From Peromyscus leucopus (taxonomy: Eukaryota; Chordata; Mammalia; Rodentia; Cricetidae), in assembly GCF_004664715.2 (NCBI RefSeq), contig NC_051083.1, positions 100,531,661 to 100,595,660 on the forward strand: a DNA stretch of 64,000 nucleotides, written 5' to 3'. The position numbers and the translations under genes are program-made. The notes beneath the pieces were generated by a model. That model had not been told where the DNA came from. It saw only the letters and a list, made by a program, of their open reading frames with translations, and ran no database searches. Positions within the stretch are counted from its first letter, which is position 1. Each line of letters starts with the position of its first letter. Of the stretch, positions 33,443 through 45,481 are shown piece after piece.

Positions 33443-33600
33443 AAGCCGGGCGGCACTGGTGACGCCCGCCTTTAATCTCAGCACTCAGAAGGCAGAGCCA
33501 GGCAGATCTGTGAGTTCCAGACCAACCTGGTCTACAGACCGAGTTCCAGGATAGCCAGGGTAAACAGAGAAACCCTGTCTCTAAAGAAAAAAAAAAAGAG
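33443..33600 (+). repeat. B1 SINE
   Basis: agccgggcggcactggtgac, gcctttaatctcagcactca, aaccctgtctctaaag and an A-rich tail. Confidence 0.92.
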
Positions 33601-34014
33601 GGGAGAGAAAAGAAAAATATGTCCTCTGGCTTCTCCTGGTACATTCTGTCTCTTCTGGATTGTGTTGCTTTTTCGGTATTTCATATGAATTTTGGTGGTT
33701 GATGTAATGCATTGAAGCATGTCCATTAAGGCAATGAAGTGTAATCAAGCGTTGGTAGGCAATGGGAAGTGATGAGGACAGGACGCTGTCTGCCTCTTAA
33801 TAGGGACTATCCAGTGATGGTTCCTCTTCACAAGTGAATGCACTATGAGTCACATCTGTGTGCCAGGAAGTTAATGGATTATAAGATGCATCACCTGTTT
33901 TTATCCTATTTGGAAAGATCCAGAGTATCGGTTATTTCATTTTATTTCCTTCTTATATGGTAGATAGAGCAGAAATTAGGAAGCAGGTGTTATCCGGGCT
34001 CACTACAATACTAC

Positions 34015-34195
34015 CCTCCACTTACGGAACATTGTGCTGGACACTGAATACTTCCATCTTCCCAGGCAGCCTTTTAAAGATTCTTAGAATTAGCTCCATT
34101 TTTACAGACAGGGATGTGAAGCTCAGAGAGGCTAAATGATTTGGTCAGGGTCAAAAAGACTTCAAGACTGCCAGACGTCTAGGGCTCCTATGCTT
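34015..34195 (+). repeat. MIR SINE
   Basis: Ancient mammalian MIR: attgtgctggacactgaata, ctccatttttacagacaggg, gctcagagaggctaaatgat, ttggtcagggtc in consensus order. Confidence 0.8.
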
Positions 34196-34450
34196 CCATT
34201 CCATTCCTCTCATGTTATTAATTAACACTGAGTCTGTCTATAGAAATGGTGTTCCGAGTACTACTGTTTTGTTTTGTTTTCATCTAGCCATTCAGTGATT
34301 CGATTGCTAGAGCAGGTAAAAAGCCTTTTAATAAGGGTGGCTATCCACATCTATTGATTAGCATGACCTACATTTATGGCATACATTTAAAATGCTCTAC
34401 TGTGTATAGAGTAGTTACTATAATATGCAATGTTTAATATTTTTATTATC

Positions 34451-34600
34451 TTTTTTTTTTTGAGACAAGGTTTCTCTGTGTAACAGCTCTGGCTGTCCTG
34501 GAACTCAATCTGTAGACCAGGCTGGCTTTGAAATTACAGAGATGTGCCTACTTCCAACTCCCGTGTGCTGGGATTAAAGGTGTGGACCACCACACCCAGT
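34451..34600 (-). repeat. B1 SINE
   Basis: gagacaaggtttctctgtgt, agaccaggctggctttgaaa, tgtgctgggattaaaggtgt. Confidence 0.93.
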
Positions 34601-34627
34601 GAGCATTTCATATTATTATTATCATTT

Positions 34628-34695
34628 ACAGTGTTAGAGATGGATCCTAGGATCCTTTGCATACTGGGCCAGCACTGTGTCTGAGTTCCAGCCCC
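34628..34695 (-). repeat. ID SINE fragment
   Basis: gggccagcactgtgtctgag, ttccagccccagctc. Confidence 0.5.
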
Positions 34696-34717
34696 AGCTC
34701 CAGTCCAAAATGCTTGT

Positions 34718-34855
34718 TGTCATCATGATATTCCCATCATGATGGGCAAACCAGGCAGAAGAGTTTAAACAACTTGCCTAAGAACATGTAAAGCCATTAA
34801 AATGTGGAGCTAGGCTTCACACCCAAGTCTGACTCCTGAGCTCTTTACTAAGGTG
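34718..34855 (+). repeat. MIR SINE
   Basis: gtttaaacaacttgcctaag, aaaatgtggagctaggcttc, cacccaagtctgactcctga follow the MIR 3' half. Confidence 0.75.
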
Positions 34856-34859
34856 AAAC

Positions 34860-37380
34860 TGCCTTTTTGATAGAGCAGCACTCAGTTCAGCAAGCATTGG
34901 CTTAGTTCTGGTGTACTGTGCTGGTAGACACTGTAATTTGCTCCAGGTCAGAGCTTACTGTTCTAACAGAAACTGAAATGAAATAAACGCTGTACCAGCT
35001 AGAATATGGAGTATAAATGTTGAATGTGGATTGGAATGAGTAATAGAAAGCATAACTGTCCTGAGATAGTTAATTTGCCTTTCTAAGTAATGTACTTAAT
35101 GGTGGGTGACTGGCTTGGACACTGGGGAGCAGCTGTTCTTTGTGTTCTAAAATAAGCAGGTTACTTGGCTACTGTCCAAACTCTAAATAGGTATATGGGT
35201 TGTAGCTATTTGACCTGAACCAACTTGAAATTCCCTTGGTTCCCTGTCTGGTTATAAAAGTGGAGCCAAAATGAAAGCATAAAGTTCTCTCTCAAGGTTG
35301 TGCTTAAGTTTGAATTTATTCAACCCCTGGCAAAGGATTGCCAGGCAGCCAGGAAGGAGATTCGTAAGTATTGTATCATTCCTTTGTCAGGGTGTTCATT
35401 TGCTAGCAGGAAGTGTTGTGACTTGCTCTTTAAAGATGCAATTGTAAGAAGAATGTTGGGTTTCCAGATTTCAAGTTCTGGGCGTGGGAGACGGTCCTAT
35501 TAGTGAGTGCTTCCAGAGAAGAAACAGGCTTGCTCCCGTCAGAAAGGGTAACTATTTTAATATTATTTTTGTAGGTGCTAACTTTTAGGTTATTGAATAT
35601 TTAAGCCAAGCTTGGCTTTGTAAAAACAAGAAATTCTTATTTTCTGCTTAGATGAACCATTGTAATCCCAATCACTTTTAAAATTTTATTTAAGTATAGT
35701 CAAATTTGTTTATTTTAAGAAATTTTTGAATCTATAAATTTAACCTCTTCTATGTATATACTGGGGTTTTCTCTTCTTTTTCAATGTTGGGAATGTTCTA
35801 GGGGTTTTGTTCTCTTTTTTAAAAAAAATATTTTGGTTTTGAAGTCCTTCTTACATAATCTTTACTTGTCAAGTTCGATGCCTCAAAGTTTAAGTGGTAG
35901 AAATTATTATCTGTGGGTTTTTGAGTGGAGAGAGAAGAGACGAGATTTCAGATGCTTTTGATTCTTGTTAAAGGTTTTTGATTTTTTAATTCTGTAATGA
36001 AGTTGAGGTGGTTTGTCGTGCTAGAACATGTCACGATTAGATTAGTATCTCTGTTCATACAAAGTGGCTTATGCCAAACAGTTTTCCTGATGTTTGCCGT
36101 TCACAAACTACAGGATTTAGATGGTGTTACTGTATCGAAGCAGTGGCGGTGACTTGCCAGCAAGGTTTTCAGTCATACAAAGCAGAGGATCTTAAAAGGC
36201 TTATTTCTTGAAGTTTCTGACAAGAGGGAGTATAGCTAGTCATAGAATAATCTCCACTCTGAGTGAAACACCACCTATGCAGTATGAAACACAAGTCAAG
36301 TGGTTTTTAGCACAAGGACAATATTTGAATTGGGAAGGTGTGTGATACTGAAGCAGGCAGGAACTTTTAGAGACAGATACTCTGCTGATGGAAGAGGGAC
36401 GAGGAACTGTGTATCCAGAGATTTTTATATTGTAGGTAATAGTGCATAGCAGTAGTTTTGGTCTGAATTGAAACATGTTAGCTACTCTGATATTGTGCGT
36501 ACATATGTACAAACACACATCCTAGGAGATCACCCTTGACTTTTTAAACATGTTCATTTTCACAAGACAGGAGGCTGGAGCCCCCTCAGGTATGAAGGGC
36601 AATTCATTTCATGAGCAACAGCATTATTTTTTGCACAGTTTATGGGTAGGAGGTGTAAAATTTGTTAGAGAAATACAAAAGGAATGAATGCTTTCAAAAG
36701 AGGTTTGTCCTAGTTCAGTCCAATGAGTTAGTACACAATGGCTTGGCACACAAATAGGGTAAAAAAGGAGTTTCTATGAGTTGAGTCTTTTGTATTATTA
36801 TTCGTTTTTTGAAATTATACTATAACATCATTTCTCCTATCCCTTTCCTCCCTCTGGGTTGAGTCTTTTGAGTCTGACATATTTAAATCATTATTCTGAC
36901 TTACATTAAAAACCTATGAAACTTTTCTGAAGCAAGCATTTAAAGAATGTCTTCAATGTAAGTTAAATTGAGCATTGTTATTATTGGAACAGTTAGTGAC
37001 TTCTTTTTAAATAGCCATTTTTTTGAGATCTTATCTGGATATATTAAGCACCAAAGGTGAAAGGAAACTTTTACTTTAAATGGAAGTGTTTGATATTCCT
37101 TCAGGAAATGACACAGAGTAGGGCGCCCTTTGGGATTTCAGTGACTCATACACATTGCTACAGACAAAGATCAATTAGGATCTAGCTTATACTATTCTGG
37201 ACTAGAGTAGAAATACTTTCAAAAGATGAATTTGTTTCTTAGTAGCTGGGTAGTAGTGAAATCATGGGATGTCTGACATTAGATTGGAAATAATTCCAGT
37301 TAGAGAGGTAGGGAAAAGAGTAGGAGTGGGAATGAAGAGATGGTAGAAAAAGCATTTGATGAATGTACAATCTGGTGGGT
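34860..37380. other. Longest repeat-free block of the window
   Basis: About 2.5 kb with almost no recognisable repeat (a small L1 3' scrap near 36790-36860). Such persistence in a heavily bombarded intron makes it a candidate for constrained sequence. Confidence 0.55.
35253..35363 (+). promoter_or_regulatory. Candidate cryptic promoter and first exon
   Basis: A TATA box (tataaaag, 35253-35260) is followed about 100 bp later by a near-perfect splice donor (gattc|gtaagtatt, GT at 35364). A start near 35283 would give a roughly 80-nt non-coding exon able to splice to the PLS3 exon at 49901. Motif-only inference; no transcript evidence. Confidence 0.2.
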
Positions 37381-37474
37381 TTGTGGGTGGCAATTATATT
37401 GTTTTCTCTATTTTTGTATTTATTTATTTACTTACTTACTTATTGAGACAGGGTCTCAGTATGTTGCCTTATTT

Positions 37475-37638
37475 TTTTTTTTTTTTTTGGTTTTCTAAGA
37501 AAGGGTTTCTCTGTGTAGTACTGGCTGTCCCTGGAACTCACTCTGTAGACCAGGCTGGCCTCAAACTCACAGAGATCCACCTGCCTCTGCCTCCTGAGGG
37601 CTGGGATTAAAGGTATACGCCACCACCATGCCTGGCTG
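37475..37638 (-). repeat. B1 SINE nested in older B1 remnant
   Basis: Full B1 (aagaaagggtttctctgtgt to ccaccaccatgcctggct). The 35 bp before it (tgagacagggtctcagtatg) is an older minus-strand B1 start. gttttctctatttttgtat before and gttttctcctatttttatat after resemble a decayed TSD. Confidence 0.85.
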
Positions 37639-38059
37639 TTTTCTCCTATTTTTATATATTGAAAGTGTTAATATCAAAACTTGAAGTGTAATTAGCTTTT
37701 TGTATAACTACCTATATCTATTTGTAAACATTCAGTTTTACCTGGGAAAGGCAAACCTGTCAGAACATGATCCATGCATGTGTCATAGTGTAAGGGTGAA
37801 ATGTGCTACTTATATACCAAAAGCCAGCAAGAACTTTTTCTTTCTGTTTGACTTTCAGTTACATTCAAAGAATAGGTTGCAAACATCTTAAGGAGTTCTG
37901 TAGTATCTTGAAGTATGAAACCAGAGTAAATAAGTAAAACATGATCACAGGCCAATTGCATGTGAAGAATCTGAGTTTGTTATGTTCTCAGGTTTCTTTT
38001 TCACAGTTTTCTCTAATAATGTTTGCAACTTTATGTGTTTTTTAATCATTCATTCATTT

Positions 38060-38315
38060 ATTTATTGGAGCTGAGCACTGTAAGGACTGAGCCCATTGTA
38101 TTAAGAGAAACACTCTACCAATAATCTGTACCCTGAGTGTGACTAGTTTAGCATTGTTTTTTTTTGGGGGGGTTGTTTCCTTTTTTTAGACAGATTTCCT
38201 TTTGTTTTCTAGTCTGTCTTTGAACTTTCTGTATAGCTCAGGATGGCCTGGGACTTACAATCCTCCTGCCTTACACTCCCAAGTTCTGTAATTATAGGCA
38301 TCACCATGCCCAGCT
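38060..38315 (-). repeat. B4-type SINE
   Basis: ID-like actctaccaataatctgtac, then B1-like gctcaggatggcctgggact and ttataggcatcaccatgccc. Confidence 0.6.
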
Positions 38316-38659
38316 CAAGAATGTGCATTTTGTAAACCACGTGAGATGACTAGATAGCCTGCCTGATAGATAGGTCTGCTAGATCACCCTACTCACCGCC
38401 ATCAATGCTTATATTTTCAACTAGCATTCTAGTGGGTACCTATTGTGAGCCAAGATACAAAAATCATAGGTGATATCTTCTGTATTTTCTAGGAAATCAC
38501 AGATGAGTGGAGGAGACAGAGAAGGCAGTAGGTAGGCACCACACTATGTGTGTGTGTGTAGAGGGGTGGCTTACAGAAATTCAGGGAGGGAGTTACTGGC
38601 TAATAACTATGATTGTGTGGTGCATCTCCTTTAAAATCATTCAAACAGAAAATTTGAGG

Positions 38660-38815
38660 TCTGGGCATGGTAGTCTATATCTATAATCAAAGCATTTGGG
38701 AAGCAGAGGCAGGAGGATCAGAAGTTCTAAGCCAACTCAATTACACAGTGACTTTGAGGCCAGCCTAGGCTATAGGAGTACTTACCTCTAAACAAAAGAA
38801 ACAACAACAACAAAA
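38660..38815 (+). repeat. B4/RSINE1-type SINE
   Basis: gtctgggcatggtagtctat, ggaagcagaggcaggaggat, ggccagcctaggctatagga, (aac)n tail. Confidence 0.75.
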
Positions 38816-39147
38816 CTTAGGACAGTTGAACTGGTTGCTGGTATTAAGGAAATAGAAAGTGGGCAAAGCCTCTGTATACAGGAAAGAGTTGTGTAGCTGG
38901 GTCTGTTTGAGGGGCCCCTGGCAGTGGGATCAGGATCTATCTCTGGTGCATGAGCTGGCTTTCTGGAGCCCATTACCTATGGTGGGAGGCCTTTCTTTTG
39001 CTCACCCTTGATGCAGGAGAGAGGGACTTGGTCCTGCCTCAATTGAATGTACCAGGTTTGCCTATTCCCCATGGGAGGTCTTGCCCTTTTGGAGGAGGGG
39101 GTGGGGGTGGGTGGGTGGGAGCAGGAGGAGGGATGAGAGAGAGATCT

Positions 39148-39382
39148 GCCAGGTGGTGTTGGCACACGCCTTTAATCTCAGCACTTGGGAGGCAGAGGCA
39201 GGTGGATCTCAGTGAGTTTGAGGTCAGCCTGGTGTACAAAGTGAGTTCCAGGACAGCCAGGACTGTTATACAGAGAAACCCTGTCTCGAAAAACCAAAAG
39301 AAGGAGAGAAAGGGAGAGAGAGGGAGAGCGAGGGAGGGAAGAAGAGAGAGAGAGACAGAGAGACAGAGAGACACAGAGAGAG

Positions 39383-39441
<59 letters not shown>
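39148..39441 (+). repeat. B1 SINE with (GA)n expansion
   Basis: B1 body 39148-39300 (tgccaggtggtgttggcaca to ctcgaaaaaccaaaag). Its A-tail has grown into an irregular GA/GACA array of about 140 bp. Confidence 0.93.
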
Positions 39442-39446
<5 letters not shown>

Positions 39447-39856
39447 TGATTGGTATGTAAAATGAGTTTAAAAAAACTTTAAATAAAAAAAGTACGCAAA
39501 GATAGCTTAGATTAAATCTGTAGTGAGTTTTCAAAAGATGGCAATCTCTGCTCCCTTGTCCTTCTCAGAAACCTTTAAAGGTGATTTGGGCATCTGTAGG
39601 GATCATGGGACAAAAGAAATGCAAAAATGAGTAATATCTTTACATTTCACAGAAGAGGACTGTTTAAGTCTCCTTAAAGGTTTTGGGTACATCTAAGTTA
39701 AAATTATAGTTAAAGGAAGCAAGTTCTTGGGACAGAGCAAAGGGTAGACAAAACCTTCAGCAACAGTCTTCCAGAGTATATCATTTGATTTGGAATTGAA
39801 AGCGTATTTTGTCAAGGGAGTAAAAGACTTGCACTTGTTAAGATTTCATTATTTGG

Positions 39857-40045
39857 GTCTGGAGAGATGGCTCAATGGTTAAGAGTACTTGCAGTCTTCT
39901 AGAGGACCTTGGTTCAGTTCCCAGCACCCACATGGCTACTCTAACCATCTGTAACTCCAGTTCTGGCCTCTTTGGGTACTGCATGCATGTGGTACATAGA
40001 TATACATGTACGTAAAATATGATCATATTCAAAATAAAATTAAAA
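39857..40045 (+). repeat. B3 SINE
   Basis: gtctggagagatggctcaat, agttcccagcacccacatgg, tgcatgcatgtggtacatag. Confidence 0.92.
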
Positions 40046-40231
40046 GAAATTACTTTTAGAAATATGAGTATATTTGTATTATGTATGTGCACATGTGTCT
40101 GTGTACTACATGCATCCAGTGCCCTTGGAGGCTATAAGAGGCCCTGGTTGTTGTTGAACTTACAATCTTCCAGCCTCAGCTTTCCAAGTAGGTGAGATGA
40201 CAGTTCTATGAACTAGAATGAACCAAGAAGA

Positions 40232-40543
40232 GGGGCTGGAAAGGTGGTTCAGTAGTTAGGACCCCGCCGGGCGGTGGTGGCGCATGCCTTTAATCCCAGC
40301 ACTCGGGAGGCAGAGGCAGGCGGAGCTCTGTGAGTTGGAGGCCAGCCTGGACTACCAAGTGAGTTCCAGGAAAGGCGCAAAGCTACACAGAGAAACTCTG
40401 TCTCAAAAAACCGGAAAAAAAAAAAAAAAAAGTTAGGACCACATACTGCTCTTTCAGAGGACATAGGTTCACTTTCCAGTACATTAGGCAGCTGCCACAC
40501 ATCTGTATCTCCAGTGGTAAGGGGATCCATGGCCTCTGTCTTC

Positions 40544-40598
<55 letters not shown>
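40232..40598 (+). repeat. B3 SINE split by a B1, with (CA)n tail
   Basis: Promoter end ggggctggaaaggtggttca at 40232-40263, body resumes at 40441 (acatactgctctttcagagg), tail is (CA)n at 40546-40598. Confidence 0.88.
40264..40430 (+). repeat. Young B1 SINE inside the B3
   Basis: gccgggcggtggtggcgcat to ctctgtctcaaaaaaccgg and A-tail. TSD agttaggacc at 40254-40263 and 40431-40440. Confidence 0.97.
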
Positions 40599-40599
<1 letters not shown>

Positions 40600-40950
40600 T
40601 AAACCTTTTAAAAAAGAATGAACCAAGAATATCTGCTACATCTATCCAGATTTATGTTCTTTCAACCACTGGCTTTATTTTCCAAGTCCTAATTCTGTAC
40701 AGCCCAAATAACATTTTTAGCTATCCCTAAAGCTCAGATGATGTTGGTTTAAGCATGTGGGTTTAAAGATGTTCTCTGCTTAGTTTTACAGATTGTGCCT
40801 GAAATGTCATAGTTACCAGAAGATGTAGACCTGAAAATAACTGTGCTAAGTAAAGTCTGTTATATAGGTTGAATATTCCTTTCATAGAAATTTTTTTCTT
40901 CATACTGACTATAAAAAAACAACTGGACATTAGCTATAAAAAGCAATTGG

Positions 40951-41099
40951 CAGGGCGGGAGGTGGTGGCGCACGTCTTTAATCCCAGCACTCAAGAGGCA
41001 GAGGCAGGCAGATCTCTGTGAGTTCAAGGCCAGCCTGGTCTACAGAGCTAGTTACATGACAGGCACCAAAACTACACAGAGAAACCCTGCCTTGAAAAG

Positions 41100-41153
<54 letters not shown>
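40951..41153 (+). repeat. B1 SINE with (CA)n tail
   Basis: cagggcgggaggtggtggcg to ccctgccttgaaaagc, then about 26 CA units (41101-41152) where the A-tail should be. Flanked by agcaattgg at 40942-40950 and 41154-41162. Confidence 0.92.
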
Positions 41154-41155
<2 letters not shown>

Positions 41156-41162
41156 CAATTGG

Positions 41163-41295
41163 TAGGACCAAGTGAACACCTTTAATCTCACCACTTGAAA
41201 GGCACAGGCAGGTGAATATCTGTGAATATCTGTGAGTTCCAGGCCAGCCTGAGCTACATAGTGACACCCTATCTCACAGAAAGAAAAGAAAACCA
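41163..41295 (+). repeat. Second B1 at the same site
   Basis: Older B1 (gaacacctttaatctcacca to acaccctatctcacag) with a 10-bp internal duplication tgaatatctg. A third agcaattgg follows at 41296-41304. Confidence 0.85.
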
Positions 41296-41311
41296 AGCAA
41301 TTGGTGAGTGA

Positions 41312-41505
41312 CAGGGAATAGAGATATAGCTCAAATGGCAGAATGCATAATGCCCTGAGTTTGATCCCCTTAGCATCGCATAAACAAAGTATCTTGGTGC
41401 ACACCTGTAATCCTAGCACTCAGGATCTAGAGCTAGTCAGAAGTTTAAAGTTAGTCTTGGTTGTATAGTAAAGTTCAAACCAGCTTGAATTACTTGAAAC
41501 CCTGT
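41312..41505 (+). repeat. B4 SINE
   Basis: ID half agatatagctcaaatggcag, ctgagtttgatccccttagc; B1 half gcacacctgtaatcctagca. Confidence 0.8.
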
Positions 41506-41588
41506 GTGTGCTATGTGTGTGTATGTGTGATATATTTGTCATAATGAAGCATAGAATAAATGAATAAAAAAGAAAAGACAACCTTTTT

Positions 41589-42039
41589 TTAAAAATATAT
41601 ATATTTTATTTTACAATACCATTCAGTTCTACATATCAGCCATGGGTTCCCCTATTCTCCCCCCTCCCACCCCCTCCCCTTACCCCCAGCCTACCCCCCA
41701 TTTCCACCTCCTCCAGGACAAGTCCTCCCCCGAGGACTGCGATCAACCTGGTAGACTCAGTCCAGGCAGGTCCAGTCCCCTCCTCCCAGACTGAGCCAAG
41801 TGTCCCTGCATAAGCTCCAGGTTTCAAACAGCCAACTCATGCAATGAGCACAGGACTCGGTCCCACTGCCTAGATGCCTCCCAAACTGATCAAGCCAATC
41901 ATCTGTCTCACCTATTCAGAGGGCCTGATCCAGCTGGGGGCCCCTCAGCCTTTGGTTCATAGTTCAGGTGTTTCCATTCATTTGGCTATTTTTTTTTTCA
42001 ATAATTGAGTAAAACTGAAATTTATTATAAGCCACAGTC
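41589..42039 (-). mobile_element. 5'-truncated L1 (3'UTR only)
   Basis: Minus-strand L1 3'UTR: T-rich tail, cattcagttctacatatcag, a C-rich tract (G-rich on the L1 sense strand) at about 41650-41710, and at the 5' end cgactgtggcttataataaa. Perfect 17-bp TSD gaaaagacaaccttttt at 41572-41588 and 42040-42056. No ORF2 sequence remains. Confidence 0.9.
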
Positions 42040-42279
42040 GAAAAGACAACCTTTTTGTGTGTTTATATGCATAAGTGTGGGGACACTGGCTCATATGTGG
42101 TGGTTGGAAGACCGTCTCTGCTGTCAGTCAGTCCTTACCTTCCACCTTCTTTGAGACGAGGTTACTTCGTTTTTGCCACTAAAAAGTCATGACTGTCTAT
42201 ATTTCAGAAATATGGGCCTAAAACAGGTTTGAGGGCATTTGGAATTTGACTGCCTGCTTTTGACTTTCAAAAAATTGAA

Positions 42280-42475
42280 TGAAAATGATGTATATTACAT
42301 ACACCTTTAATCCCATCAGTCAGGAGGCAGAGACAGGTAGATCTCTGAATTCGAGGCCAGTCTGATCTACAGAGGGAGTCCCGGGACAACCAGAGCTACA
42401 CAGGACAGGACACAGAAGGAAAGGAGAGGAGAGGAGAGAAAAGAAAAGGGGAAAATAATGTATAGATTCTTAAGC
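42280..42475 (+). repeat. B1 SINE with GA-rich tail
   Basis: acacctttaatcccatcagt, gacaggtagatctctgaatt, then aggagaggagaggag. Confidence 0.85.
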
Positions 42476-42744
42476 TATTAAAATGACTGCTTTATCAAAA
42501 TTCCATGAAAGTTTGCTGAAAGGCAAAAAGTACCAAAAGAAAAAGAATCCTATACTAAAAAGTGACCATATATGCATGATTGTTTGCTTATGTTTACATT
42601 AAGACTAAGTTAATAATGCCAATGCAACGGGGGAGACTGTTCATAGCACTGAGCATTGGAGAGGCTTGACTCAAGAAATTAAGCAATGAATGTACATAGG
42701 ATTGAGTGTACAACAAGAAAGGTTGTTTTGTGCTGTATTCTTAT

Positions 42745-42810
42745 TTTATTTTTTATTGCTAGAGCTTGAAACCAGGGCCTTTACTTACCACTGAGCTGTA
42801 CCCACAGATA
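42745..42810 (-). repeat. ID SINE
   Basis: aaaccagggcctttacttac, cactgagctgtacccaca. Confidence 0.65.
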
Positions 42811-42919
42811 CTGTGAACTTATTTTACAGTCTAAGGCAATTTGAGCTCAATGTTTTGGAAAAGGCACTGTCTGTATAGTCTTTGCTCAGCCTGTTGTCTA
42901 GATCCTGTATATGTTTTTA

Positions 42920-43138
42920 ATCTTTTTAAGATTTATTGGTTTATTTTATTTTATGTGTATGAGTGTTTTGCCTGCATGTGTGTCTGTGCACGACGTGCAT
43001 GCCTGGTGCCTGCGGAGGCCAGAAGAGGGTGTCAAACTCCCTAGAATATGAGCTGCTGTGTGAAAGCTGAGAACCAAATCCAGGTCCTCTGAGAGAACAT
43101 CAAGTGCTCTTAATCACCAAGCCATTTCTCCAGCCCTA
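42920..43138 (-). repeat. B3 SINE
   Basis: tgtatgagtgttttgcctgc, ggaggccagaagagggtgtc, caagccatttctccagccc. Confidence 0.93.
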
Positions 43139-43507
43139 TATTCTAAACATTTGATAAAATCACAGAATTTGTCATTTCAGTTAAGATATAAGTGACTCCT
43201 TTATCCTTTAAGTAATGTGAACAAAAGAACATTATTATTTATGTTTTCTGCCAACTGTTTCTATTTCTCAATAGCATGGTCATATTTGCTACCAGCTTTT
43301 GAATTGTCTTCCACAGATTCTATGAGGCCAAAGATCTAAAGAGCCGTTTGTTGGGTGGTTGGAGCAATTGATCACTTTTCTTCCCATATGGTGTTTTAAT
43401 TTCACATTTGTTGTGTAGCTCTGTGTCATAGGCAAAGTTATATATAAAACTGGCTTAGACCACTTAATGCACATCTGAAACAATATAGGTGATAAAATAA
43501 TAGAACC

Positions 43508-43725
43508 TGAGCGGGGCACACAGCTCAGTAGAGTACTTGCCTAGTGTATAACCAGGGTTTAGTTGCCAGCACTGCATAAACTGGGCCTGGGAGTTCACAT
43601 GTGTAATCTGAGCACTTGGGAGGTGAAGACGGAAGGATCAGAAGTTCTAGGTCATCCTCTATGACATAGTGAGTTGGAAGCCAGCCTGGGATGCCTTAAG
43701 ACCCTGGCTCAAAGAAAAATGTAGC
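43508..43725 (+). repeat. B4 SINE
   Basis: ID half cacagctcagtagagtactt; B1 half gtgtaatctgagcacttggg, agaccctggctcaaagaaaa. Confidence 0.82.
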
Positions 43726-43729
43726 AGAA

Positions 43730-44280
43730 CCCTAAATATTTAGCTTATATCTTGTAATTTCTATGATTATAGCTATTGGGCATGCTGGCAGTTTTCATTA
43801 CCCTTGAACAATTGCACCTGGCTGCAATATTTTTGACACCAGATCTGTGTATCCAGCATGAAGCAAGCCATGGGTGCAGTATACATGAGAAATAAGTTTC
43901 TATTTTCTTCTTCAGAAATAAGCTAACTTAAAATAAGACTTGCAGAGTGAGAAATTTGACCAACATTAAGTCAAATAACAGTTCTGATTTATTGAGGGAA
44001 AATATTTTGGATCAAACTTGAGACTCTGTGTGGAGGAGGCTGATGAACGGAATTAAATAGGATGATAGGCATCTCAGCCATATGGTCCTTTGCTTATGTA
44101 ACTATAGGAGGAAGTCTATCGATAAATTGCTAAACTGTGGCAGGATTCTAAAATCTGTGCGAGCTGAAGAGAAAGGTGCGAGGTGGGTAGAGTACTAGTA
44201 ATCAGGCTTTTCAGGGAGAAAAGGCATCTGTAGAGCCTTGGAGGTTGACAGTTACCAAAATATGCAGGGAGGAAAAGGAA
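43730..44280. other. Single-copy intronic block
   Basis: No recognised element. Confidence 0.5.
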
Positions 44281-44281
44281 A

Positions 44282-44284
<3 letters not shown>

Positions 44285-44366
<82 letters not shown>

Positions 44367-44390
44367 GGAGGGAGAGAGAGAGAGAGAAGT
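44285..44390. repeat. (GA)n microsatellite
   Basis: About 40 GA units with one GGAGGGAGGG interruption near 44364; polypurine mirror tract able to form H-DNA. Confidence 0.97.
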
Positions 44391-44429
44391 GAAAAGTAGT
44401 TGAGGGAAGAGGTCTTCAGAGGAAAAGGT

Positions 44430-44500
44430 CAGAGTCAAAGCAGATGAAGCATCTGCCTAGCATGCTTGAGGCCCTGGGTTTGATTCCTAGTACTGAGAAG
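44430..44500 (+). repeat. ID SINE fragment
   Basis: tgaagcatctgcctagcatg, ggccctgggtttgattccta. Confidence 0.65.
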
Positions 44501-44504
44501 AGAA

Positions 44505-45478
44505 GGGAGAGAAAGGCAGTGAGGCCAGATAGGATTACTCTTGCTAGCCTTCATCCCCTTGCTTACATCTCAGCTGGACTCTGCTGACCTTCTGTAATTG
44601 TGTCTTGCCAGTAACCCTAGGCTAAAAGCCCCAACCATCCTGTATTTTTGCAGCCCCAGATAACATCTCCTCTTTCTGACTCTAACCCCAGAACCGGTCA
44701 CCAGTCTCTTAAGACAAAGGTTGCGTCACATCCATGGAAAATGTTCTCTGACACACACCACTCAGCACAAATGGCAATGGCAGCTCTAGTATGGGGTCTC
44801 TGAGTCGCTGTCTGTTTCCCCCAGTAGACAATAAACTCTTCTTGAGAAAAGAGGCTTTGGGGTCCGACTTGTCTGTATCTGTGGCACTTGACACACTGTC
44901 TAATATGTATTAAGCCTTCAATGAAGGCGTGATGAGTGTCGATGAGTAAGGAGTGAATGTGTTAGGCATTTGGATTGAAATCTTCCAAAGTCATTAGGAA
45001 ATATGGCACTGGAGTTTGAGTAATCATAGTAAGAGAAGGTGAGCTTTAGCCCACAGAAGGGCACACGCCCATCCAGCCTCGAGACTGGTGCTGTTGATTT
45101 ACCTGAGGAGGAGGCAGGGTGGCAGTTTCTGTTGGTACAGGTAGGAATGTGAAGTGTGGGCGTTTCAAAGCACTGCTGTTTTGAATGGAAGAAGGTGACA
45201 AATAAAATCCCCTTTTTTTGTTGCCTGCCCTTGAATTGTTTGCCCACAATGATGGCTATATCCTTAGGTTTTCCTCCTCTTTATAACAAAATAATACATA
45301 ATTCCATTTTTCTTCACTCTTTATTGGTTTCTCCTTCAGGAGTTTTAAGTCATGTATTGTGCAATCTTGTAACTAATCAACATTTTTTCCCACTTCCATT
45401 TTTACATAGTTTACTAGTAAGCTATGGGAATGAAGCCTACGGTGAATATCCTGTAGGTTGCTTGGGTGGGTGATCGAT
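44505..45478. other. Single-copy intronic block
   Basis: No repeat recognised over about 1 kb; no coding signal. Confidence 0.5.
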
Positions 45479-45481
45479 TTG

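Noticed and set aside
35300..35503. 67-codon frame overlapping the candidate alternative exon
   Set aside because: It reads across the predicted splice donor, has no family resemblance and is too short to weigh.
38950..39465. 171-codon plus-strand frame
   Set aside because: Consists of a B1 element and its GA-rich tail.
44285..44390. Possible CRISPR-like or satellite array
   Set aside because: Simple (GA)n; no repeat-spacer structure anywhere in the window.
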